Assembly (NCBI GenBank): GCA_022478985.1
Contig: JAKSZP010015881.1
Location: 121,954-185,953 of the forward strand
Reading direction: 5' to 3'
Origin: Massospora cicadina
Taxonomy: Eukaryota; Entomophthoromycota; Entomophthoromycetes; Entomophthorales; Entomophthoraceae
Length of the DNA: 64,000 nt
Numbering within the stretch: the first letter of the stretch is position 1; every line of letters starts with the position of its first letter. This document shows positions 46,871 through 58,626 of the stretch, piece after piece. Under the pieces are notes generated by a model, which was not told the DNA's origin, ran no database searches, and saw only the letters and a list, made by a program, of their open reading frames with translations. A program made the position numbers and the translations under genes.

Positions 46871-48240
46871 ACATGGATGTTTAACGGATATATTCTTCCT
46901 AGAAAGCTTATAATACCCTCCTCAACTTTAGGGTATTCTTTAACAATTCGTCCACAAAGAGGGCAGCATTCACCCCTTTTAAGAGAGGAGCATCAGAGGA
47001 TTGATCCGGCTCCTCTATAGAAATTTGGTCAAACATTTGACAGGCATAAGGCTTCTGTTGCTCCTGGGGTCCACCTTTCGCCATATCATTTTTTTGTACT
47101 AGGGTCAATACATTCACCCCTCCAACTGGCTGCTGATATAGGAATGCGTCGTCATACTGAGATAAATACACTGCATGTACATGAATAGGTTCAGGTGGTA
47201 CATTTGAGGTTGTAATAGCAGTGGTAGAGAGTCCCATCTCTACTCCCTTCTGCCTTTTACCTGATAGCACTGTTCCTACTGTATGTGATGGACCAGACGG
47301 GTGGGGCAACCTCATTCCAGGTGCACCAGCTGACCACATTCATAACAATTGAACCCATAGGGCATGCATCCATGATTGTTGAAATATGGCCCATGCCAAA
47401 AGTTAAGTTGAAGTTGATTGTCATAAACAGGTCTAAACTGATAGGTGAACTGCTGATGGCAACTCAGTTGAGGGTGAGGCGCGTAGGGATAATAAGGCCA
47501 AGGGTTACTAAGCGAACTCTGAGCAAGGTGGGGTAATTTCTCCAAATAAGTAAGTTCATTAATGAATGCAGTATGTTTCTGCTCTGTATTGGTTGGAGAA
47601 AAAGTAGTGGATAGATGGCGAAAAATGTGAACAAATCTAAGCAAGGGCACATCTTCCTCTAAGTATGGAGCCATAACATTTTACAGCTCATAGTATGGCT
47701 TCACTGCGGAGGTCATTGCAATGCACACATCAAATCAGTAAAAGTTCCTGTCCCAATTAACATGTGAGCTTCTACCATAAATCGATCAGCAGATGTGGTG
47801 AGGGTCTTGTTACACTGGAACCCAATGGTCAAGAAGTCTTCCTTCCGCTGCAAATCTTTTCAGTACCCCTGAACAACCACAGCACCTTATCCTTCACTTC
47901 CTGGTATGTAACTGCACTGTTTATAAGGTAGCAAATAACTTGGTCAGCACTTCCAACATCCAAGGTGGTATTAATAAATTCACTCTTTGCTGACTTAAAG
48001 CCCCTTCCTTTGCAAACTCAAATTTCTTGAAGAACCCATGAATATTCCCATAACGATTGAATGGAGGCAGCTTATCAATACAAACCCCTTGAAGAAGCTC
48101 ATCCTGTCTTTTGAGCACAGCATCATAGGCAAGTTTGAGCTCTGCATTTCCAACGGGTGCAGCTTGGTGTGAAGACCTCTGTTAAAGTAAGACTGATGCA
48201 CCATTGTCAATGACTGAAAATTTTAATTTATTATAATTAA
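46871..48240 (-). pseudogene. gag: G3 gag (capsid-like region, damaged zinc knuckle)
   Basis: At 48118-47921 the frame has KLPPFNRYGNIHGFFKKFEF, matching KLPPFSHNRNLHGYFKRFKF in G2. A later block (47674-47312) has a zinc knuckle CYECGQLVHLE, then a TGA stop, then GCP, so CX2CX4HX4C is interrupted by a stop. Further on (47160-46910) KPYACQMFDQI resembles KSYAWQILEQT of G2 just before protease. Gag is in several frames. Confidence 0.75.
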
Positions 48241-48248
48241 TCAATGGC

Positions 48249-48266
48249 CTCCTGTAGTGAGCACCA
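48249..48266 (-). promoter_or_regulatory. G3 primer-binding site
   Basis: On the element strand TGGTGCTCACTACAGGAG starts one base after the 5' LTR end (ATAACA). It matches the G1 and G2 sites at nearly all positions. Confidence 0.72.
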
Positions 48267-48267
48267 C

Positions 48268-48839
48268 TGTTATAAATTTAGAGGTATAGCAATGATATGC
48301 CGAGGGTTTTTGCACAGGGTTACACCCACTGAGCAATAGGACTGACAATATGAAGATTGTCATCCTCAAAACGATGTGATAAATTTTAATAAAATATGGA
48401 GCAATTTCCCCTATGACACTTCTTTATTTATTCTAATACTTTTCAACGGATCCTTTCCTGGTCCGCTCACTCTCTTCTTACTAACAACCTCCTCTTCTTC
48501 AATTGTCTCATCTCGCTTATATCTCAGCAATTTCAAACAATACCTTTTTCTTGGCTTAGTAATTCATTCCGCCATATCTCATTGGTTCTGGCAGAGTTTA
48601 TCAATTATTAAATACAAGATCACCTAGTTCAAGGTGATTTACCAATTATCATTGTGCATAGACATTTCCTAACTGCCTAATCACTATATCTTTGGCAGAA
48701 TTCCTCCTATACTCTGAGGTTGACTTGCTCATTAACTCAGATACTTGGTGATACTCATATAGGCCTAATCATAATGGCTAACCAGTGATCCACCAGTGAT
48801 TATTTTGGCTTATCATCTAGTCATATAGATTCTTCAACA
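48268..48839 (-). repeat. G3 5' LTR (about 570 bp)
   Basis: On its strand it starts TGTTGAAGAATCTATATGAC and ends ATAACA. It resembles the G2 LTR at both ends (ATGACTRGATGATA near the start; TGCTCAGTGG and CCCTGTGCAAA near the end). The middle is diverged. Confidence 0.72.
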
Positions 48840-51180
48840 AGCTCCTAAGTTATCAGCCTAGGAAGCCATATCAGATGGCAAGGAAGCTTTAGGGAAACTT
48901 TTGTTCAGCGCCCGCTTTAACTAGCAGACCATGGCGGACAGCATTAGGGTGGGAGCATCAGTGACATGGGGCATAAGGAGATATAGTTGTGGGTTTTCTT
49001 CATTTATGAGGCCAGCGGTGTCCATCACCTTAACAAATTGAGCAAGTTGATGCTCAGCGAAAGTGATGAGAGCCGGCACACAAGTGAAAGACTTGATGCG
49101 CTGGCAGGTTTGGGGATAATTGGGATTGAAAAGAGAAGTTCTTGCGCGTCAATGCAAGCACAGCTTGCACCAAAAAGCGAGTTCTTCAATTTCATATTTT
49201 TCATCTTCATCAAACTTGGAGGGGAAATTTGGGATAGGAATACCCTCAACTAGGGGTTCCAGCACCCATTGAAGATGACTACTATTGGATGACCTAACAA
49301 TTTGATAATAGCGGATCAACACCCTAAATTGTTTCTCTCTCTGATCTGGACTCTAACCTGACCAGATAAATTTGTATTGAATTTGTTTGCAAGAAATTTA
49401 TTCCACCATCATTGCACTTGGCGAGATGATAATGACTCCTCCAGAAGATGGCAGGTTACACCCATGGGCAGGAAACGTATGGGTGTTTCCATTGCATAAA
49501 AAAGGGTTTATTATGTCCATAACTGTTGGGAATTGGCTCGCCTTTCCTGTAATGGATGGAATGGCAGATGAATATTAATGATCCTGAAAGTGACTCAATA
49601 AATTTATTTTTGCTAGTTATAATTTACTTTTACCTGCGTAACTTTAACTGGCGGAGGGAATCTCTATGGAAAATGCTACAAAACAGTTCTGTCATAGGTT
49701 TCTGACCACCGCTTTTTCTGACACATCACCCAAAATTTCTGCAACAAATATTGGGTGGTTAGAAAAGGAGGAAGAGGTACGATCTTTAGGATTATGATGT
49801 CACACACCTCTCATCTACCCACATGGGCCAAATTGCCTAAGCTGATAAGAGGAACAGCCACCTGCTTGATCCTTCTATTGGTTTGAAATGGTTATTCTTC
49901 CTAATTAAGCTGCAAGAGTTGCTCCCATGGCTTACACTGACCCTACTGAGGCCAGCTGCCTTTATAATATATATAGATGGGATATGGGGAATGGAGTGGA
50001 GGTGGAAATATGCATGAGCAATGAGCGCTCAGTTTGTCAAATCCAACCTAGTTTTTGATTATTTTTAGGTGCTTGGTTTTGGATCAGGCAACCGATGTCT
50101 TATGATCCATTGGATCAGCTGAGTGATGCATCCCGTGCATTTAAGCCAGAGTGTAATCCACAGTATTGATGGATTCCAAAGATTCTGGGGTAAAATTTAA
50201 ACTCTAATGGGTGTTTAGGAGGCGTTTAGGTGACCCAGAATCAATTGTGAGCTTTATCTGGAAAGTATTGATTAGTTTGTGATTCAGAAGGCTCAAAACA
50301 TATAATTTATGGGCTTTATATAAATGATTGCCATTTTATGATGCAGTAGGTAATATATAGCCTTGGAGGGTACTTGGAAAGAGGGTTCCAGAGAGTATTT
50401 TTAGTTTGAACAATCTCTTTTATAAGGGTTTTAATCTTGTTTAAGATATTTGTCTGGAAGTAATGGGTAGTAGATACCTATTCTAATTAATAAAGCTATG
50501 ACCCAGAGCTTATCCACCACGAGAGCTATATCTTTCTTTTATACCATAAAGTCAGCTTGTGGTTGGGTCCCTTCTTTGTCCTGAATGGATGTAAAGACTC
50601 TCTCTAGCTGAAGGAGTTGAACCACTAGACTGACATTGCCTGTATAATAACTAGCCAATAAATCAGTTTATCTACTGACTATGTGCTATATAAGGATCCT
50701 GTGCTATTATTGTCATGTCTCATGAAACGATTTCTGGACTAAATTCTGGGAATAAAGAGGATATGAAGAAGGCCAAGGAAGTCAAATTGGTCGCCCTCCC
50801 TGACCTCTGATATACCGTATATCAACATTGGCTTAAGGCCAATTAAGCCCAAGTTAATCCCCAGATATAACGTGATGCATTTGCAAACGTTACATTGAAG
50901 TTACTAAAAATTATCCACTTTTTTAAATGATGATGTTTAGTGCATTTAATTTCCAGACGTGGAATAAACTCATTTACAAAATTTAACAATACCAAAAAGT
51001 AAGCTTCAGTTGTTTCCTATCCATAAGTTTGCACCTATTCAAGCTATAGAACTACACCAGTGATGGCATTACGTTTTTGGCCAGAATAAATTCCAAACCT
51101 CACTAAGACTAGGACCTTCCTCTCATCTTTCTTAAATTAGTGTTTAGCTGACCAATCTCTCTGTTGTTCATCTCTCTTAT
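48840..51180. other. Unassigned 2.3-kb stretch between G3 and B4
   Basis: I recognise no transposon protein, LTR pair or host gene here. Short open frames (for example 48987-49253 and 49387-49578) lack an ATG start or known motifs. Small palindromes occur near 50810-50850 (GATATACCGTATATC; TTGGCTTAAGGCCAA). The same target sequence continues past B4 at 54354-54451. It may be host intergenic DNA or an old unrecognised repeat. Confidence 0.5.
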
Positions 51181-51351
51181 CTAGATATAGTATTTGAAAT
51201 TTAAATTTTAAATTTGTTATGAGGCACGCCAACCAGGGGATGGACATTATGAAGCTCAAAGAGCGAAAAAACAAACAAACTAATCACTTGAACCAAATGA
51301 AAACAACTGCTCAAAACGAATGGATGAAACATAACAATTGAGACACCAACT

Positions 51352-52514
51352 GTAAAAATTTTACTCTTAGTTTTGATTATTGGAGGTCAACCCTAGTAAT
51401 CTTTCTACTGCACAGGTTCAGTTTCCTTGTGCACCTCGCGTTGTAATAATATATAATATGATAATAGTATGACAACTATTATCCGTAGTTGAGTTAGAAT
51501 TATCTTCAGGCCTAACGCTTTGGCTTGTATTTCTGATAATACTGAATATCACACTCTTAGGGATTCGTTCCCTATAGTCCTGTCTACTCGATCTTTGTTA
51601 AGATCCTCTGATGACAGTCCCTTCAGCCCAACACACAGTTGGCAGCAATCCCTTAGTCGTGATTCCCTTCATCTTTAGATCCTCGCTTGGATCTCTACTC
51701 TTCTCTGAGAGTCTACCAATTATTGCCTTCTGCAATAATATCCTTGAAATGGAATCTTCACGCTAGATGCTGATAGCTTAACTGTTACTGAATCTACAGT
51801 CAAACTAATAATGTTCTTTATTAGTTCTTCTCTGACCATAAATGTGTATCAATCAGTGAGTATTTTTCAGTGTTTTTATTATAGTGAATTCTAGGGAATT
51901 TATAGGGGATTTGGCTGTCTAACCCTCAGTTGACACCTCTTTGATGAAACGGCAGCTGTTGCCATTGAATCACCCTTCCTCGTCTCAGCAGCGATGGTCT
52001 TCCCCATCCTGACTAGGATTATGACGTTAGACATCCTTGAGACCTCAAATGGAAAGAGTCAGAAACGTATCCTTAACACTTTCCTCTCGATCCAAGAAAA
52101 TCATCCATAATTGGCTAGCAACTTGCGTAGATAATGGGACTTTTTACCCATTATGGCAGGTCACTTCACTAACCAATTGATTCACTAGTTGCAGGTGGCA
52201 TCACTCGCCTCGCAACTCATTAAACATTCCCAATCAGTTGGTGATGAAACCTGACCAATCCCAATTGGTACACCTGATAGTTAATTACTATCAGATGCCC
52301 TTATTTCGTCAGCTGCTCCACCCGATGAGATATTAGATATTCATCTGGATTGATCCCCAACGGATATGACCAGATATATATCCTAAAATCCCCCAAATGT
52401 AGTTCCTCTGAAATTCAGGCAAACTGATTTCCAATTCACTTCGCCTTAGGGAATTTTTCCCCTAGCAATATCACGTAATCTAGCAGGCTGGGAATATGGG
52501 CAAAAATACCATCA
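51352..52514. mobile_element. S2 solo LTR of an unidentified family (1163 bp)
   Basis: An insertion absent from B1 and B2. It starts TGTAAAAATTTTAC, ends TACCATCA, and is flanked by CCAAC at 51347-51351 and 52515-52519. Removing it restores CACCAACCTACCAGATGGGA, as in the other B copies. TG...CA ends plus a perfect 5-bp duplication fit an LTR. No coding region and no internal LTR pair are visible. Orientation is not determined, and the family differs from those of G1-G5. Confidence 0.75.
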
Positions 52515-52585
52515 CCAACCTACCAGATGGGACAGCGCTGAGGCGCTCAACCTACCATGGCGGAAGGGGAGGGGGATTGGGGGGC

Positions 52586-54254
52586 TCATCCCCAGTCCCG
52601 TGCTCTCTCTTTGGAGAGAGCGCGGGACAATGAGGAGAGCAAAGGGGTGGGGTGATTAGCGACATGGGGAGCGAGGATGCTAATTATTGGCTGGTTGAGG
52701 AAATTACCAGAGGACAGTAAGTCACTGATGTACCTGGAAATGGTGGCCTCCGCCTTAATGCGGAGGGCAGGGAGCTGGGACAGTGAAGTCACAGAGGTGC
52801 AGGTGACTCTTGGGTTGGCCTGCAAGGCAGAAACCACTCTCTGGATGGCTTCCTTAGCGCGCCTGTGGGCAAACAGAATGTTCTTCTCATTTGGCACGGA
52901 TGTGGATGGCTTGATGATGGGAAGTGGGAGTTCCGTGGCTAGCACTGCTACTGATGACTTGGCCATCTCACGGATGGTGGCTATGGCAGGGTGGGCAGCT
53001 GCTGCGACAGCAAGCTGGTGGTCCAAGTGGAACTCCAAGGCGTCCAGTTGGGGGCATAAAACTGTTGAGCAATCAGTTTGGGATTCCATACCTGGATAAA
53101 TTTGTCATATGTGGGCTGTGAGGCTTCAATTAAATTACCCATTTCATCAGTTTCAGCCAATGAGGACCATGGGATCATGTCAAATTCAAAATTGGGGTCT
53201 GCAAATTGAAGTGGTGTGCCTGGCGATTTCACAATAACGTGGGAACCCACATTAGCCAAGCTGTTTCCTGATTGGATGAGGCGCAAGTGAAACTGGACTG
53301 AGGAAGGGGCTGGTTGGTTGCAGTGGGCACCAAAGTAGCAGCAGCCTTTGGGGGAGGGGGTAGGATTGTACCCCATAACAGAAAGGCAGTGGGGTGCGGG
53401 GCTAAATGGGGGCCAGACGATGATAGTGCTGGGTCTGAGGAAGCCGCAAGAGAGGGATTTTACACTTTGAGTGATATAACTCAAAGCAGGAAGGACAGAT
53501 TGTCCTCCCACCCTTGACACAGGCCCATAATGGGTGGTTGGGGGCAGAGGGAATGACAGCATGGGGGAATGATAGCACAAGGGAATTGACAAAGCATTTT
53601 TATTCAAATTTGGGCTAATCATGGTGAATGCTCAAGGCCCAGTGAGGCGAGTGGCCTCATTGGGGACCACAAACTGAAGGATGGGGTTGGAGCTGTACGC
53701 AGCCAAACCTTCCATCAACTCCTGATGGAGTACTGTGGGGGGAGATGGGTGGGCAACCCCGTGAACTGGATTACCATGGTGGTGTCAATGGGGAGCTGGG
53801 TGTGTGTTGTTGGTATAGGGGTGCCCTTGAAGGCCAGGGGCACTGTAGCCGCAGTGGTGGCATTGGCTTCACAGGTGAAGCCTAGGTCAAAATACCCCTT
53901 AAAGGGGCGAAAGTCTATAAATATGGCTGGCAGCATCGCCAACTGGGCCAAGTCAATAATTGCTTGTTCCTTATATGGGAACAAGCTCCTGTACTCAACC
54001 TGAAGGCCAAAATGGAGCTGGGAGTGGGGGAGAATGAGTGGGCTGCGAGGCACAGCCTGGGTACATGCCAGGTGGATGGCGAGATCCTTGGGCGGATTAG
54101 ACCAACCCAAGGACTTAGTGGGACTGGATGAACCAGTCTGAGCGCGTTTTCCCGCCAGACAGAAAATGGTGGGCAGGGTTTCACCGCTGCCCCACACTGG
54201 AGCAGCCAGCAGCAAATCCAATATAATCGGGGATTGAATGGGAGTAGCTGGCAT
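52586..54254 (-). pseudogene. B4 ORF1-like protein, best-preserved copy
   Basis: The N-terminal block of about 179 codons (54254-53715) contains KDLAIHLACTQAVPRSPLIL, VEYRSLFPYKEQAIIDLAQL, DFRPFKGYFDLGFTCEANAT and MVIQFTGLPTHLPP. Near 53515-53460 GGRTI precedes CPSCFELYH, then SKCKI, where the last knuckle Cys is displaced or lost. ETDEMGNLIEA follows near 53150. The C-terminal block of 167 codons (53089-52586) has LDALEFHLDHQLAVAAAAHP, AKEAIQRVVSALQ and LPALRIKAEATISRYISDLL. Two or three frameshifts break it. No enzyme domain was recognised. Confidence 0.78.
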
Positions 54255-54451
54255 TTGATTGATAGTTGTTTACTTACTTTTCTTAAATAAAATCGCTCAA
54301 AAGTGACTGCAAGCAGAAAGAAAGGTTTTCCAATGTCCCTAAATATAGTATTTATATAGTTAACTATCACATACTTCCCTTTGCAACCTATGTACTTAGC
54401 ATTTTATGGAAATTTTCTGGGGCATAACTATAAGCTATAAGGGTGTTGGCA

Positions 54452-55487
54452 TTTTATTTATTTGAGGAAGGTCAACCAGGGGATGTATACTTCCAATATA
54501 GTGAGGATAAAATAATAATTAACTGTGAATAATTAAAGACACCCCAGAGGGTTCAAAGCCCCTCTTGTTGTCTCCAGAACCACCATGTTAGGACGGTAGG
54601 GGAATTTTATGCTGACTTATCCTTGGATGCAGCATTAGTGAAGGAAAGAATCAATATTTAGGAACCATATGGGAAACCATGTATTGATTGTCCTTCTGTT
54701 GTGTGGGGTCAAGTTTCCAAATAACCATGCCTGGAAATGTTCCATTATATGGTAGTGAAAACGATTAATGCTCCTTGGAGGGTAGGCGTTGCTCCTGTAA
54801 ATGACTCCAGTACTATAGTATGAATTGTCCATAGTACTATTGCTACTACCAACGCCCATAGGGATGGATGGATATGTGACTCCATTTTAAGAGCAAACAT
54901 GTTCTTATCCAAACTAAATGATTGTCCATTGTCTTGGCCGAATAGGTGCATGACCTCTTTCCAGATAGCTACTGATGTTGGACATTTTTCTAAACGATGT
55001 ACTAAGCTTCCATATTGGCCACACATTGTGCATGAGGAGTGGGCAGCAATTTATTGTTCTACTGTGCAAAATACTCTCCTCATGCATCTCCACATATTTG
55101 CTCATATCCTGGGTTGTAATAGTGAGTGATGTGTGTATCTCTAGACCCTTCTTTGGGTCTCCATATTATATGGTATATCCATATGATCCAGGTAATCAAT
55201 CCTGGAAATGGTACTCAGATTTTGGCTTATTATGTTATCTGTGACTATTAAACCATTAACTTCCTGTCTGTGAGTTATCCTTGTCATCTTTTGGTGACTG
55301 ATCTGGCCACACATGTGATTCTTCCACTCTGCTCTTCTCATGACTAGATGTATTCATTTAAGATACAGGAGTGCCATATGGTCCTGCAGCATTAGGGTGA
55401 GACGCCAGATAATTAATTATTGTGTATGAATGATCTGGGTTTTCAATCAGAGTGCTCATGTAAAGTTTAGATCCTGCTTTTATAGCC
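54452..55487 (-). mobile_element. LINE A5, 3' part only (interrupted by G2)
   Basis: The 3' terminus TTTGAGGAAGGTCAACCAGGG lies at about 54460-54480. Upstream on the minus strand are ORF2 C-terminal motifs SRIDYLDHMDIPYNMETQ (about 55205-55150), CGQYGSLVHRLEKCPTS (near 55020-54970, finger) and WTIHTIVLES. The element stops at 55487 where the G2 LTR begins, so its remainder should lie beyond the right edge. It is the most diverged A copy here. The 98 bases before it (54354-54451) hold nothing recognisable. Confidence 0.85.
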
Positions 55488-55963
55488 TGTTGGGAAGTTG
55501 ATATGACTGGATGATACACTACCCATATCAGCAGATCACAGGGGAATCGAGATGAGTCTTGAGATTTATGAAAAGGGGATACACGAATTATAATCGAGCA
55601 AAATGAGAACATTTGGTGAATTGAGAGGAATCATGCCAAGATTCAATACAAATGATAGTAACTCAAATAAGTAAGAAGAATAGAAGATACCAAGCTGAGG
55701 ATGCATCAGGCTGGGGAATCGAGGTATAAAGAGCCTGATGAAGATTAAAGAGTGGATAGTCTGTTATGAGGAAGAGAAGCGCAGGATAGTCTGCGAGATA
55801 TCTAAAAAAAGAAAGAAATAAGGGGCAATAGCTCCATATATATTTTATTTAGGTTTATTATAAGAGAAGGCGATCCTCATATCATTTGATTGGGTTGCTC
55901 AGTGGCTATACCCTGTGCAAATCCAACTTGGTGACAGCGGACCTAGACGCCAAGAAATTAACA
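55488..55963 (+). repeat. G2 5' LTR (476 bp)
   Basis: From TGTTGGGAAGTTGATATGAC to AAGAAATTAACA. Nearly identical to 62351-62811. Confidence 0.92.
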
Positions 55964-55964
55964 G

Positions 55965-55982
55965 TGGTGCTTACTACAGGGG
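55965..55982 (+). promoter_or_regulatory. G2 primer-binding site
   Basis: TGGTGCTTACTACAGGGG, one base after the LTR. It differs from the G1 site (17031-17048) at one position. Confidence 0.78.
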
Positions 55983-56424
55983 GCCACTTAGCAACTATAA
56001 CGGGGATAATACAATGACAAATCCTCATCCATTCTGACCAAACCTGATCGGGTTATGAGCATGGCATGATGAAGAATCTCAGAGGACACCTATTTCAGAA
56101 CCAACATTGTTTACTGTTACTGAACCAGGGGATGATAAAATTATGATTACTGTACAATTTGAGAATTGTCCATAGCTGATGACTAACCAACATGGAAGCT
56201 CCACAAATTTGACTCCACAACAACTAAGGATTATTATGGAATGGTTGTTGCGCGGGTATCACCTATACGAGGATGAGAGTGGGGAAAATGCTGTAAGTCT
56301 GTTTTATAATCAACGCGATCAAGAAAATTGATATGTGCTGTACATGTCTTATTTGGATGCCACTACTATGGGGTTAACTCGCCACCTTGGTACTCACGGA
56401 ATTGAGGAATACTTAATCACTTAG

Positions 56425-58440
56425 GTGCAACCTTCACTTCGTCAGCTACTACGAGTTCTGGCTCGCCATAACATTGAAATTGGAGATGTGTTGCGGTTTG
56501 CTCAAGCACAACAGCACAATACTCGCCTCCTGCTGGACCACCTTGATCATTCATTCTCAGAAATACAAGGGACGCTGGCACAGATGGACCATCATGTCAG
56601 GGATCTTTGCCGTCTATTGGACCTTCTAGTACCACAGTTAAACTCAGAATTACCTCAAGTAATAAGAGAACTACTGGAACAGCATGGCCTATCCGCGGAG
56701 TGGATTCAGGATGTGACAACCTTGGGGAATAATACTGAGCACTGTATTATGGAGCTAGCCAAATGGGCGGAAGCTCTTGAAGCTGTGATTTCTCAGCTTA
56801 AGGAAAGAATGACCCTGATGGAACTGCAATTGTCGGCCCAAGTCAGCTCTCTATTGTCAGAATTAGATCAACTCTATATCAAATGGGATACCCAGCAAAC
56901 GTCTGATAACGCACTTATTCTTAGGTCAACGTCCACCGAGTATCTCCAACTCATTCATCGAGTTACACAACTAGAAGTCATTAGTCAGGCGGAATGCCAA
57001 CGAGCCTCCCCTCTCCCTATTGGTGAGACAAGTGAGTATGCAGACATGCAAGACTACATTAATATCCTTTGATGGGCCAATGAGGAATTGGCGCAAGAAT
57101 GATCTTTCCTTGTTAACCAAATAAACAACGCCAACCAGCAAGCATAAAATGCAAGACAACAACAAACCCACATGCAGGATAGAATTGAGGAAGTTCTTTT
57201 GCAATTACAAACTATGGAACAAACACTGAATGAGGAAAAGGAATTATGCTGAGAATTGCAATGTTAATATAATATGCTGTAACATGAATGGCAGGATGGA
57301 CGGTGTAGGTGTGCTGCGGTCAAAATGGAACAGCTGATTAGCAAACAGTTCACAGGGCATACCAGAGCCAGGGGAAATAGGGCAGTTAGTGGCAACTCGG
57401 GGGAAGAATGTTATGGATCAGCAAATGAGTATCCATCGGGTGGTATGACGGACCCCCACATGATGACACTTCTTCTTATTCCGCTTTGATGAGCTCAAGC
57501 TCATCCAGACAGCGGCATGATAACACACCAAATGATGGTTCCCATAGTCACTCCAAATCCAGTTCGCCTGTCCCTTGCAGCCAAACCTGAGAGCTGACTG
57601 AATTCGTCCATATTGAAAAAGTTACCTCCTTTCAGTCATAACAGAAACCTACATGGGTATTTTAAACGTTTCAAATTTGCTGTGGAAGGGGCTACCAATC
57701 AACGGAAAGCAAAGTTGTTACTGTCCGCTTTAGATGTGGAAAGCGCTGACCAAGTGACCTGCTATCTTCCAGATATCTCAGTGTCTTATGCCCAAGTAAA
57801 AGTGATAGTTATCCGGCTGTTTGGAGGCGCTAACAAGATGTCTCAACAAAAAGCCAAATTTATGACTATACAGTTTAATCAAAATGAGACCTTGTCAGAA
57901 TTTGCTGAGCAGTTTTATGGCGGAAGCTCACGTTTTACTTGGGGCTAATATTTTAACCACTGAGGATGTAGGTATAGCGATGACAGCGGCGGTCAAACCA
58001 TATTGGGAACTATATAACGCTATGTCCCATGTGTTGGATGGGGATACCGGCCTCATTTGAATTGTGATTGCCTTAAGATGACTCTCTGCCACGAATGGCG
58101 CCCCCAATGTAGCCCAAAAACCCTCCGTTGCCCCCACTCCATCCTTTTCCAAATATTGGGCACAGTAACTGGGTTATCAGCTGCTGGAATGTAATCGTCA
58201 CTCATATGAGTCAGTAGACCCTTTCCATCCCATGTACGCTTCACCAGTTTGACCGCGACCATGGAACCTTACCAGCAATCCTTGACCTGGTCCTTCCAGC
58301 CCAAATTATATATGTTCACCTTTTGCAAACACTTGCTTCCAGTGTGGACAAAGAGGGCATTATGCAGCCAATTGCCCTAGCAAACCACAAGTGTACACTA
58401 TGTCAACTATGAAAACTGAGCAGGGAAAATCTTGAGCGGA
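56425..58440 (+). pseudogene. gag: G2 gag: long coiled coil, capsid-like region, intact CCHC knuckle
   Basis: The 215-codon frame at 56425-57072 is rich in Leu, Glu and Gln heptads (LLDHLDHSFSEIQGTLAQMD; LSAQVSSLLSELDQLYIKWD), so a long coiled coil is likely. The capsid-like block is at 57613-57948 (KLPPFSHNRNLHGYFKRFKF, LFGGANKMSQQKAKFM) and matches G3. A complete knuckle CFQCGQRGHYAANC (CX2CX4HX4C) lies at 58334-58375. The blocks are separated by stops and shifts, so gag is broken although individual domains are clean. Confidence 0.82.
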
Positions 58441-58626
58441 GTAGAGATGGGACGCTCTACCTCCACTAAGCTCAATTCACTTGTCCTCAATACCTGCCAA
58501 ACAACTTTATGTGTATAAATCGAACCTCAATTTGGAAAATTTGTTATACCAGCAGCTTTCGCTGGATACCCCTGCTTCTGCTTCCAAGGATAAGAGTTCA
58601 CCTATTGGGCTGAGCTCCGCCAAGAC

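Larger units (their letters stand above)
37131..48839 (-). mobile_element. G3 Ty3/Gypsy retrotransposon (same family as G2), 3' end missing, split by B2
   Basis: Minus-strand element whose 5' LTR (48268-48839), PBS and gag lie at the right and whose protease and RT lie at the left. Integrase and the 3' LTR are absent, since similarity fades near 37230, so the left boundary is approximate. It is interrupted by B2, which in turn contains G4. Joined across B2, the protein matches G2 without a gap (CTYCDIVI right after the B2 site). The LTR shares TGCTCAGTGG and CCCTGTGCAAA with G2's LTR. Confidence 0.82.
51196..54338 (-). mobile_element. B4: half-LINE element containing solo LTR S2
   Basis: Flanked by CTAGATATAGTATTT (51181-51195) and CTAAATATAGTATTT (54339-54353), a 15-bp TSD with one mismatch. 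Without S2 and its duplication the element is about 1.98 kb. The 3' end has AAATTTAAATTTTAAATTTG, then GAGGCACGCC and ACCAGGGGATGGACATTA. The 5' motif CTCAAAAGTGACTGCAAGC and AGAAAGAAAGG ends about 14 bases before the duplication. It is collinear with B1 and B2. Confidence 0.9.

Noticed and set aside
48987..49253. Possible small host gene (88 codons)
   Set aside because: It does not start with ATG, the opposite strand is about as open, and it has no recognisable domain, so it is not reported as a gene.
50800..50860. Palindromes GATATACCGTATATC and TTGGCTTAAGGCCAA as a regulatory or terminal repeat
   Set aside because: Short palindromes are expected in AT-rich DNA, and no partner copy or target duplication was seen.
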